Of a DNA stretch of 64,000 bases, positions 41,845 to 49,620 are shown piece by piece. The stretch is from the NCBI RefSeq assembly GCF_004361815.1, contig NZ_SNWA01000001.1, positions 2,294,001 to 2,358,000 of the forward strand, written 5' to 3'. The DNA is from Paraburkholderia sp. BL10I2N1. Its GTDB lineage: Bacteria > Pseudomonadota > Gammaproteobacteria > Burkholderiales > Burkholderiaceae. The stretch's first letter is position 1. Each line of letters begins with the position of its first letter. The notes under the pieces were generated by a model, which saw only the letters and a list, made by a program, of their open reading frames with translations, was not told where the DNA came from and did no database searches. Position numbers and translations under genes: made by a program.

Positions 41845-43025
41845 ACGCGCCACGAGTCTATTTGCACGCGCTCGGCATGATCAACGCGCTCGGCGCCGAT
41901 GTCGAATCGATCCTGCCGGCGCTCGCGGCGACGCGGTCGCCCGGGATGGGCGTGGTCCAGATGCGCGCCGGCGATGCGTTTGTGGGTCGCGTGACGGCGT
42001 CGCTGGATGTCGCGCCGCATGCGTCGCTGGCACGCTATGACTGCCGCAATAACCGCCTGTTGCTGGCCGCACTTGCACAGATCTCGCCCCACATCGAAGC
42101 GGCGCGTGCGCGCTACGGCGCGCACCGGATCGGCGTGGTGCTGGGCACCAGCACCTCGGGGATCGAGGCGGCCGAAACCGCGTTTATCCACCAGGCGCAA
42201 GCGGGCCAGCTGCCCGAGAGCTTCAATTACCGGCAGATGGAAATCGGCACCGCCGCACCGTTCGCGGCCGCCGCGCTCGACCTTCACGGTCCGGCATTCA
42301 CCATTTCGACAGCATGCACATCGAGCGCGAAGGCGTTTGTTTCGGCGCGCCGTCTGCTGCAGTTGCAACTGTGCGATGCGGTGATCATCGGCGGCGTCGA
42401 TTCGCTGTGCGAGCTGACGGTGCAGGGCTTCGCGTCGCTCGAGTCGACCAGCAGCACACGCACGAACCCGATGAGCCGCAATCGCTGCGGGATCAACGTC
42501 GGGGAAGGCGCTGCCGTGTTCCTGATGAGCCGTGAAGAAGGACCGGTGGTGCTCGCAGGCGTGGGTGAATCGAGCGACGCGCACCATATTTCGGCGCCGG
42601 ACCCACAAGGCGTCGGGGGTGAAATCGCGTTGCGCGCGGCGCTTGCCGAAGCGGGCCTCGCGCCCTCGGCGATCGGCTATGTGAATCTGCACGCGACCGC
42701 CACGCGCAAGAACGATGAAATGGAAGCTCGCCTGATGGCGCGCGTATTCGCGGATGGCGTCGCCACGAGCGGCACGAAGCCGCTGACCGGTCACCAGCTT
42801 GGCGCGGCCGGCGCAACTGAACTCGGCTTCGCATGGCTCGCGCTCGCCCGCGATGACGTCGCGTTGCCACGTCATCTGTGGGACGGCGAAGCGGATCGCG
42901 AACTGCCGGCACTCGACCTCGTCGAGAGCGAACGCTACCTGTCTCGCGCGTCTGGCCCGCAGCATGTAATGAGCAATTCGTTTGCATTCGGCGGCAGCAA
43001 TGTCAGCCTGATCCTTGGACGATGA
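41841..43025 (+). CDS. Beta-ketoacyl-ACP synthase 1 of the cluster
   Basis: A 394-aa KAS-type condensing enzyme with intact Cys-His-His residues: ISTACTSSAKAF, VNLHATATRKNDE and LTGHQLGAAGATE. It probably extends the polyene with malonyl-ACP. AGGAGGG provides the ribosome binding site inside the exporter gene end. Confidence 0.92.
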   Translation: MNAPRVYLHALGMINALGADVESILPALAATRSPGMGVVQMRAGDAFVGRVTASLDVAPHASLARYDCRNNRLLLAALAQISPHIEAARARYGAHRIGVVLGTSTSGIEAAETAFIHQAQAGQLPESFNYRQMEIGTAAPFAAAALDLHGPAFTISTACTSSAKAFVSARRLLQLQLCDAVIIGGVDSLCELTVQGFASLESTSSTRTNPMSRNRCGINVGEGAAVFLMSREEGPVVLAGVGESSDAHHISAPDPQGVGGEIALRAALAEAGLAPSAIGYVNLHATATRKNDEMEARLMARVFADGVATSGTKPLTGHQLGAAGATELGFAWLALARDDVALPRHLWDGEADRELPALDLVESERYLSRASGPQHVMSNSFAFGGSNVSLILGR

Positions 43026-43534
43026 CGGAAGCGATGACAGAAGTAACCGACAACCGTGTCACCGGCGCGACCGGCACGGCCTTTCCGCCGATCGACGCAA
43101 TCCTGCCGCATCGCGGCACGATGCTGCTGATCGATGCCGTGCTGACGTGCGCGGACCAAAGGCTCACCGCTGAAGCCCACGTGCAGAGCGACGCGTGGTA
43201 CGCCGATGCCGACGGCGCGATGCCCGCCTGGATTGGCATCGAACTGATGGCGCAGACGATCGCCGCGCACATCAGCCTGCTCGCGATGCGTGCAGGCGGC
43301 AGGGCGCGGCATGGTGTGCTGCTCGGCACGCGCAGCTATGCGGCGCTGCTGCCGGCATTTCCCGCCCGCGCGCGCCTCGTCGTCGAAGCGACGGAACTGC
43401 TGCGCGGCGAAGAAGGGCACAGCGCGTACGAATGCGCCATCGACCACGACGGCGTGCGTTGCGCCGAGGCCGTCATCAAGGTCTTCCAGCCGACCGATTT
43501 TCAGACATTCATCGAGGGGAGCTTCAGCTCATGA
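43022..43534 (+). CDS. Hot-dog 3-hydroxyacyl-ACP dehydratase 2
   Basis: A 170-aa protein of the FabA/FabZ-like family used in aryl polyene clusters (PPIDAILPHRGTMLLIDAVL; AWIGIELMAQTIAAHISLLAMRAG; GVLLGTRSYAALLPAFPARARLVVEATEL). The His in PHRG sits in the catalytic region. It works with the ketoreductase to create the conjugated double bonds. Starts at ATG 43022; ATG 43034 is an alternative. Confidence 0.88.
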   Translation: MTEAMTEVTDNRVTGATGTAFPPIDAILPHRGTMLLIDAVLTCADQRLTAEAHVQSDAWYADADGAMPAWIGIELMAQTIAAHISLLAMRAGGRARHGVLLGTRSYAALLPAFPARARLVVEATELLRGEEGHSAYECAIDHDGVRCAEAVIKVFQPTDFQTFIEGSFSS

Positions 43535-44256
43535 GCCGGCGTGTTCTCGTAACCGGTGCAAGCCGCGGCATTGGCCGTGCGATTGCCTATCAACTGGCTG
43601 CCGATGGCTTCATCGTCTCCGTGCATTGCCGCACGGGCCGCAGCGAAGCGCAGGCCGTCACCGCCGGCATCGCCGCCCAGGGCGGCACGGCGCGTGTGCT
43701 GCAGTTCGATGTGCGCGACCGCGCGACCTGCCGCGAAGTGCTCGAAGCGGATGTCGCCGCGCATGGGCCTTACTACGGCATCGTCTGCAGCGCAGGGGTC
43801 ACACGCGATGCCGCCTTTCCCGCTCTGACCGAAGAAGACTGGGACGTCGTGATCGAAACCGGTCTCGACTCCTTCTACAACGTCGTGCATCCACTGACGA
43901 TGCCGATGGTGCGCGCACGCAAAGGCGGCCGGATCGTCACGATCGCGTCCGTTTCGGGCGTGATGGGCAACCGTGGCCAGGTCAACTACAGCGCGGCGAA
44001 AGCAGGTCTGATCGGCGCGACCAAGGCGCTCGCCGTCGAACTTGCGACGCGCAACATCACGGTCAACTGCGTCGCGCCTGGGTTGATCGAGACCGGCATG
44101 CTTGACGAAGTGCCCCTCGAACACGCGCTCAAGACCGTGCCGATGAACCGCGTCGGCCAGCCGGTCGAAGTGGCATCGGTGGTGAGTTTCCTGATGTCGG
44201 ATGCGGCGTCGTATGTGACGCGGCAGGTGATCGGCGTCAATGGCGGGATGGTGTGA
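43531..44256 (+). CDS. 3-oxoacyl-ACP reductase (FabG-like)
   Basis: A 241-aa SDR reductase: VLVTGASRGIGRAIAYQLAADG (NADPH site), CSAGVTRDAAF, ASVSGVMGNRGQVNYSAAKAGLIG (catalytic Ser-Tyr-Lys), VAPGLIETGM and a C-terminal VIGVNGGMV. It reduces 3-ketoacyl-ACP in each polyene extension cycle. Overlaps neighbouring genes at both ends. Confidence 0.95.
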   Translation: MSRRVLVTGASRGIGRAIAYQLAADGFIVSVHCRTGRSEAQAVTAGIAAQGGTARVLQFDVRDRATCREVLEADVAAHGPYYGIVCSAGVTRDAAFPALTEEDWDVVIETGLDSFYNVVHPLTMPMVRARKGGRIVTIASVSGVMGNRGQVNYSAAKAGLIGATKALAVELATRNITVNCVAPGLIETGMLDEVPLEHALKTVPMNRVGQPVEVASVVSFLMSDAASYVTRQVIGVNGGMV

Positions 44257-45482
44257 TGAAGCGCGTCGTCATCACCGGCATGGGCGGCGTCACGGCGTTC
44301 GGCAGCGACTGGAGCGACATCGAGGCCAGGCTGAAGAGCGGCCGCAACGCCGTGCGGCGCATGCCCGAATGGGATTACTTCACGTCCCTGCATACGCGGC
44401 TTGCGTGTCCGTTGCCGGAATTCACGCTGCCCGCGCACTATCCGCGCAAGAAGACGCGCTCGATGGGACCCGTCTCGATGTACTCGGTGCGCGCGAGCGA
44501 ATTCGCGCTGGCCGATGCCGGCCTGCTCGACGATGCCTCCATCAGCGATGGCCGCATGGGCGTCGCATACGGATCGTCGTCGGGATCCGTGCAGCCGATC
44601 CGCGCCTTTGGAAGCATGCTCGAAACCGGCTCGATGAGTGAGGTGACGTCGAACAGCTACGTGCAGATGATGCCGCACACCGCCGCGGTCAACGTCAGTC
44701 TCTTCTGGGATCTGAAAGGCCGCATCGTGCCGACGTCGTGTGCGTGCGCGTCCGGCAGCCAGGCAATCGGCTACGCGTACGAGACGATCGCGACCGGCAG
44801 GCAGACGCTGATGCTCGCGGGCGGCGCGGAGGAACTGTCGGGGCCGGCGGTGGCCGTATTCGACACGCTCTATGCGACCAGCACGCGCAACGACGCACCG
44901 CATCTGACGCCGCGTCCGTTCGACGTTGCGCGTGACGGGCTCGTGGTGGGCGAAGGCGCGGCGACGCTGGTGCTGGAAGACTACGACCACGCGATTGCGC
45001 GTGGCGCGAAGATTCACGCGGAGATCGTCGGGTTCGGCTGCAATTCGGATGGCGCGCACATGACGCAGCCGACCGCTGCAACGATGGCGCATGCGATGCA
45101 GCTTGCCTTGCGCGATGCGCAACTCTCACCCGAAGCGATCGCGTACGTGAATGCACACGGCACGTCGACCGATCGCGGCGATGTCGCTGAAAGCCAGGCG
45201 ACCGCACAGACTTTCGGCGCACGGATGCCGATCAGTTCGCTGAAGAGTTACGTCGGCCACACGCTCGGCGCGTGTGGCGCGCTCGAAGCATGGTGGACCA
45301 TCGAGATGATGAAGCGCAACTGGTATGCACCCACGCTCAACCTGACCGAGGTCGATCCCGCCTGCGCAACCCTCGACTACATCATGGGCGAAGGCCGCGT
45401 GATCGACGCGGAATACGTGATGAGCAATAACTTCGCGTTCGGCGGAATCAACACATCGCTGATTTTCAGGCGCGCACCGTGA
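44256..45482 (+). CDS. Beta-ketoacyl-ACP synthase 2 of the cluster
   Basis: A 408-aa KAS II-like protein. It keeps VPTSCACASGSQAIGYAYE (active Cys), YVNAHGTSTDRGD and SYVGHTLGACGALEAWW (both His). All three catalytic residues are present. One of the ketosynthases in such clusters acts with a partner as a chain-length-determining pair; which one cannot be decided here. Confidence 0.92.
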   Translation: MKRVVITGMGGVTAFGSDWSDIEARLKSGRNAVRRMPEWDYFTSLHTRLACPLPEFTLPAHYPRKKTRSMGPVSMYSVRASEFALADAGLLDDASISDGRMGVAYGSSSGSVQPIRAFGSMLETGSMSEVTSNSYVQMMPHTAAVNVSLFWDLKGRIVPTSCACASGSQAIGYAYETIATGRQTLMLAGGAEELSGPAVAVFDTLYATSTRNDAPHLTPRPFDVARDGLVVGEGAATLVLEDYDHAIARGAKIHAEIVGFGCNSDGAHMTQPTAATMAHAMQLALRDAQLSPEAIAYVNAHGTSTDRGDVAESQATAQTFGARMPISSLKSYVGHTLGACGALEAWWTIEMMKRNWYAPTLNLTEVDPACATLDYIMGEGRVIDAEYVMSNNFAFGGINTSLIFRRAP

Positions 45483-45502
45483 GTGAGTTGAAGGGGCGCG
45501 GC

Positions 45503-46726
45503 ATGTCACGTGTGGTCGTCACCGGGATGGGCATCGTGTCGTGCCTGGGCAACTCGCTCGACGACGTGTCGGCCGCGCTACGTGCGGGGCGCGGCGGCAT
45601 CACGCGGATCGATGCGTGGCGTGAGCGCGGTTTCGAAACCCAGGTAGCGGGGGTTGCATCGGTGGCCGGCGAGACGCACTTCGACCGAAAGCTCGAGCGT
45701 TTCATGGGCGATACGGCGCGTTTCGCGGCACATGCGGCCCGCAAGGCGCTCGACGACGCCGCGCTCGATCCGGCCGCGCTTCGCTCGCCGCGCGCAGGCG
45801 CGGTGATCGGCTCGGGCGTCGGCACGATGTCGGCCTATGATGCAGCGATGGCGATCGCCAATGCACGCGGTGTCGAGAAAACCCCGCCGTACACGGTGCC
45901 GCAGGCAATGAGCAGCACCGCTTCGGCGAACGTCGCCCAGGTGTTCGGGGTGGAGGGCGTGACGTATTCGCCTTCGTCCGCGTGCACGACTTCATCGCTG
46001 GCGATCGGGCAGGCGATGCAGCTGATCCAGACCGGCCGCCAGGACATCGTACTGGCCGGCGGCAGCGAAGCGCTGCACGACAACATGACGCTGATGTTCG
46101 ATGCGATGGGCGCGTTGTCGCGGCGCTTCAACGACACGCCTTCGCGCGCGTCGCGCCCCTACGACGTCGCGCGCGACGGCTTCGTGATCGCTTCGGGGGC
46201 TGGCGTGCTGGTGCTGGAGTCGCTCGCGCACGCGCTGGCGCGCGGTGCGCGCATATACGCGGAACTGACCGGCTTCGGCCATTGCACCGACGGCGCCGGC
46301 ATGGTGACGCCGCACGCAGAGGGCATTGCGCGCGCGATACGCGGTGCGCTCGAAGAAGCAGGTACGCAGCCGGACTACATCAACACCCATGCGCCGTCGA
46401 CGCCACGCGGCGATGCAGAAGAATTGCTCGCGCTGCAGACGGTCTTCGGCGAACAGTTGCCGGCGTTTTCGTCGACGAAAGGATTGACCGGGCATCCTCT
46501 TGGCGCGTGCGGCGCACACGAAGCGATCTATGCGTTGCTGATGATGCGCGACGGGTTCATCGCAGGCGCGACGGGAATCGAGACGGACGATCCCGATCTG
46601 GGCATTGAGCGTATGCCGCTCGTGAGGGCGTCGCGGGATGCGACGATCGAAGCGGCGATGTCGGTTTCATTCGGGTTTGGCGGCAGTTGCTCCAGCCTGA
46701 TGTTTAGCGCCTGGAAGGGCGTTTGA
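45503..46726 (+). CDS. Beta-ketoacyl-ACP synthase 3 of the cluster
   Basis: A 407-aa KAS-like protein (VVVTGMGIVSCLGNSLDDVSAAL; PSSACTTSSLAIGQAMQLIQTGR; LTGHPLGACGAHEA). The first His motif reads INTHAPSTPRGD instead of the usual NAHGTST, keeping His but replacing Gly by Pro after Ala. ATG 45503 is chosen because AAGGGG lies 6 nt upstream; GTG 45479 overlapping the previous stop would add 8 residues. Last biosynthetic gene of the tightly coupled operon. Confidence 0.9.
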   Translation: MSRVVVTGMGIVSCLGNSLDDVSAALRAGRGGITRIDAWRERGFETQVAGVASVAGETHFDRKLERFMGDTARFAAHAARKALDDAALDPAALRSPRAGAVIGSGVGTMSAYDAAMAIANARGVEKTPPYTVPQAMSSTASANVAQVFGVEGVTYSPSSACTTSSLAIGQAMQLIQTGRQDIVLAGGSEALHDNMTLMFDAMGALSRRFNDTPSRASRPYDVARDGFVIASGAGVLVLESLAHALARGARIYAELTGFGHCTDGAGMVTPHAEGIARAIRGALEEAGTQPDYINTHAPSTPRGDAEELLALQTVFGEQLPAFSSTKGLTGHPLGACGAHEAIYALLMMRDGFIAGATGIETDDPDLGIERMPLVRASRDATIEAAMSVSFGFGGSCSSLMFSAWKGV

Positions 46727-46766
46727 AGTACAGAAGAAGACCGTAACCATAACGAGGGAAATAATA

Positions 46767-46823
46767 ATGAAGTTTGGCCACACACTCGGCGCGCTGGCTG
46801 TCGCCGTACTCGAAGCAAAATAA
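46767..46823 (+). CDS. 18-codon mini-ORF with strong ribosome binding site
   Basis: ATG 46767 is preceded by CGAGGGAAATAATA and encodes MKFGHTLGALAVAVLEAK, then TAA. The sequence looks like the beginning of a signal peptide cut short. It may be a remnant of a lost exported protein or a translated leader for the next gene, whose start follows 18 nt later with its own GAGGAGAG site. Confidence 0.4.
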   Translation: MKFGHTLGALAVAVLEAK

Positions 46824-46841
46824 TCAATACGAGGAGAGACC

Positions 46842-47276
46842 ATGAAACGCCAACTGATGCTTGCGACCCTGTTCGCCACACTTGCTACCTCGCACGCCTT
46901 TGCGCGCGATACCGTGCATGACTATCCGGTCGACGAAGCGCTGCAGAGTGAGCCGGGCAAGGTAAGCGACGATATTCCGTTATATTTCGCCGGTCAGCGT
47001 CATCCGGCTGTCGTGAAATCGCAGGGCGAATTCGCGACAAACAAGAAGACCAACGCGTTCGGCAAGAGCGATGAGGTAGCCTGCAAGCACGTGTTCCTGT
47101 CGGCCGTAATCGAGTTGCAGGAGCGCGCACGCAAGGAAGGCGGCAATGCCGTCATCAACATCAAGAGCAACTACCGGAACGAACTGCGCGAGAGCGCAAC
47201 CCAGTACACGTGCGGCGCCGGTGCCGTCATCGCCGGCGTGGCGCTGATTGGCGATGTGGTTACGCTGAAGAAGTAA
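46842..47276 (+). CDS. Exported YbjQ-like ("excinuclease"-annotated) protein
   Basis: A 144-aa protein with a Sec signal peptide (MKRQLMLATLFATLATSHAFA) and a body (HVFLSAVIELQERARKEGGNAVINIKSNYRNELRESATQYTCGAGAVIAGVALIGDVVTL). It matches a family often called excinuclease ATPase subunit in databases, although nothing in it is UvrA-like. It regularly accompanies aryl polyene clusters. The function is unknown; it is probably periplasmic. The GNAVINIKSNY motif is the conserved core. Confidence 0.8.
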   Translation: MKRQLMLATLFATLATSHAFARDTVHDYPVDEALQSEPGKVSDDIPLYFAGQRHPAVVKSQGEFATNKKTNAFGKSDEVACKHVFLSAVIELQERARKEGGNAVINIKSNYRNELRESATQYTCGAGAVIAGVALIGDVVTLKK

Positions 47277-47380
47277 CGACCTGCGGCAACCTGGGCGGCG
47301 ACACACCGGGAGTCGGTGTTGCCGCCTCAGCGGTTTTATTGGCGCGTTGCGTCAGGTAACCCGGGACGTTTCAGGCCGCC

Positions 47381-48106
47381 TCAGGTCGATCGGATCGCGG
47401 CGACATTGACGAGCGTTTCGCGACGCTTGCCAGGTTGCGGACGATGCAGGCCGAGCCGTTCGAAAAGGCCGAAATCCTTCGCCCGGCTCCACCAGAGATA
47501 AGGCAGGGAAATGTTCCGCGAAGAGAACGTAAAGCCCGCATGACGGATCATGTCGAGGTAACCATCGGCGCTTTTCTGCACATGCATCGGATGGCGGAAC
47601 AGCAGGCGGATGACCCACGACTTGATGTACGCATCGGTCGATTCGGCGAACAGCAGCACGCCGCCCGGTTTCAGCACACGGCGGAATTCCGCGAGTGCGC
47701 GTTCCTGTTCGACGAGGTGATGGAACGTTTGGTGACAGAACACGATGTCCGCGCTGGCGTCGGCGAGCGGCAACTGCGCGCAGTCGGCATGCATGACTTC
47801 GATAGTGGTCTGCGGCGGGCAGGCGCGGCCCGCATGTTCTGCAAGCGCCAGCGACGGCTTGTGAAAGTCGATGCCGACGATGCGCTCGGGCTTGAATGCT
47901 TCGGCCAGAAGGCGAAACGAGATACCCTGGCCGCAGCCGACGTCCACGATGACGGGTGCGACGGGCAGTGGTGCGTCGATCAGTCGTTTGAGGTCGTTGA
48001 TTGCGACGCGCAGGACGTGGTGTTCCCAGGTACGGGTACGCAGAAACCAGATGCCGAAGGCCGTTTCCGGCACGAAAGGCACGTGGGATGTTTCTGATGG
48101 CGACAT
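47381..48106 (-). CDS. SAM-dependent methyltransferase (aryl polyene-associated)
   Basis: A 241-aa class I methyltransferase: IVDVGCGQGISFRLLAEAF (SAM motif I, about residues 53-71), IVGIDFHKPSLALAEHAG, LPLADASADIVFCHQTFHHL and VLKPGGVLLFAES. The usual target in aryl polyene clusters is the aryl head-group. It is on the opposite strand to the operon, tail to tail with the YbjQ-like gene and divergent from the halogenase-like gene. Confidence 0.88.
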   Translation of the reverse strand: MSPSETSHVPFVPETAFGIWFLRTRTWEHHVLRVAINDLKRLIDAPLPVAPVIVDVGCGQGISFRLLAEAFKPERIVGIDFHKPSLALAEHAGRACPPQTTIEVMHADCAQLPLADASADIVFCHQTFHHLVEQERALAEFRRVLKPGGVLLFAESTDAYIKSWVIRLLFRHPMHVQKSADGYLDMIRHAGFTFSSRNISLPYLWWSRAKDFGLFERLGLHRPQPGKRRETLVNVAAIRST

Positions 48107-48236
48107 GTGATCTCCTCGCCGGGATAGTGTTGTTGATTATTGATCCGCGCGCCATTGTAATGGCAAGCGGATGTATCGTGGGCGAAGAGATAGAGCGCAG
48201 GAAGCTGTCGAGTGAAGGCAACTAGAAGAGGGTGTG

Positions 48237-49484
48237 TTGAATACGATATCAGGCTCATCAGATAACGACGTCGATGTGGCTATCATTGGCGCGGGACCAT
48301 CGGGTGCTGTTGCGGCGGCGTTACTCAGGCAAGCGGGGCGTTCGGTGCTGGTGCTCGAGCGCCAGCATTTTCCGCGTTTCTCCATTGGCGAGAGCTTGCT
48401 GCCGCAAAGCATGGCTTACCTCGAAGAGGCGGGCATGTTGCAGGCTGTGGTTGAAGCGGGCTTTCAGCACAAGAATGGAGCGCACTTCATTCACAGGGAG
48501 CGCTCATCCGCATTCGATTTCCGCGACAAGCATTCCGCCGGGTGGGGCACGACCTATCAGGTAGACCGCGCGACCTTCGATGACCTGCTGATTCGCTGTG
48601 CCGCGCAGCAGGGCGCCGATGTACGCTTTGGCCACTCTGTGCGTGCGATGCAGGCGGGCGATGCACCGGTGCTCGATGTCGAAGATGAGGCGGGCCACGT
48701 CTATCAGGTGCGTGCGCGGTTCGTGCTGGACGCGAGCGGATTTGGGCGCGTGCTGCCACGGCTGCTGAATCTCGAAGCGCCGACGCGGATGCCCACACGG
48801 GCCGCGATTTTTACGCACGTGTGCGATGGGATTCCCTTTGGCGCGATTGACCGCAACAAGATCGTGGTTGCTGTTCATCCCGAGCGGCGGGACGTCTGGT
48901 ACTGGATGATTCCGCTAGCGGGAGGGCGATCTTCAGTGGGATGCGTGGCTGAGGCGAGCTTTCTTGATTGCCCCGATGAAGAGCGCGACGCGCGGTTGCG
49001 GGAGTTGATCCTGGAGGAGCCTACGCTGGGGGCTTTGATCGGCACTGCGCCGTTCTTGATGCCTGTGCGGCATATCGGTGGTTATGCGGCCAATGTGGCG
49101 CAGCTGCATGGACCTGGATATGCGTTGCTTGGCAATGCCGGGGAGTTTCTTGATCCTGTTTTTTCTTCCGGTGTGACTATTGCGATGCGGTCTGCGCATC
49201 TTGCCGTGCAGACTTTGTTGCGGCAGTTTGCGGGTGGTTCTGTTGACTGGCGGGTTGATTATGATTTGCCGCTGCGTAAAGGGATCGATACGTTTCGGGC
49301 TTTTGTCGAGCGGTGGTACACCGGCGAATTGCAGGAGATCATTTTTTATCCAGAGCAGACGGCTTCTATTCGGCGCATGATCAGCGCTGTGCTTGCTGGG
49401 TATGCCTGGGATGAGAGTAATCCTTATGTTGCTGATCCACAGCGGCGGTTGAATGCTTTGTATCAGGTTTGTGTGCAAGGGTGA
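48237..49484 (+). CDS. Flavin-dependent halogenase-like oxidoreductase
   Basis: About 415 aa. Numbered from the in-frame GTG at 48234, it has the FAD-binding GxGxxG (VAIIGAGPSGAVAAALLRQAG), FPRFSIGESLLP (47-57), the Lys of the catalytic tunnel in AGFQHKNGAHF (Lys 80), and WYWMIP (222-227), which is the W-x-W-x-I-P signature of flavin halogenases. It also has the second FAD motif YALLGNAGEFLDPVFSSGV. It therefore resembles phenolic halogenases and could chlorinate or brominate the aryl polyene head, as in xanthomonadin-type pigments. TTG 48237 has the better spacing to GAAGAGG, though GTG 48234 is close. Third-position GC falls clearly after about 49,040. Confidence 0.85.
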   Translation: MNTISGSSDNDVDVAIIGAGPSGAVAAALLRQAGRSVLVLERQHFPRFSIGESLLPQSMAYLEEAGMLQAVVEAGFQHKNGAHFIHRERSSAFDFRDKHSAGWGTTYQVDRATFDDLLIRCAAQQGADVRFGHSVRAMQAGDAPVLDVEDEAGHVYQVRARFVLDASGFGRVLPRLLNLEAPTRMPTRAAIFTHVCDGIPFGAIDRNKIVVAVHPERRDVWYWMIPLAGGRSSVGCVAEASFLDCPDEERDARLRELILEEPTLGALIGTAPFLMPVRHIGGYAANVAQLHGPGYALLGNAGEFLDPVFSSGVTIAMRSAHLAVQTLLRQFAGGSVDWRVDYDLPLRKGIDTFRAFVERWYTGELQEIIFYPEQTASIRRMISAVLAGYAWDESNPYVADPQRRLNALYQVCVQG

Positions 49485-49528
49485 CGGGTGAGTTTGCTTC
49501 TGTTTTCGCGGTTCCTTGTTTTGTTAGT

Positions 49529-49571
49529 GGTTTATTGGCGTTGCCCCTGTGCGGGGCGACGCTAATAAACC
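49529..49571. terminator. 19-bp inverted repeat between convergent genes
   Basis: The left arm (49529-49547, GGTTTATTGGCGTTGCCCC) pairs with the right arm (49553-49571) over all 19 positions, two of them as G-T wobble, with a 5-nt loop TGTGC. I recall near-identical repeats in other Paraburkholderia intergenic spaces. It can terminate transcription from both sides. Confidence 0.75.
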
Positions 49572-49620
49572 AGAAGCAAATCAAGAAAAGGCAACTACAA
49601 AATCAAACAGAAGAAAAAAC

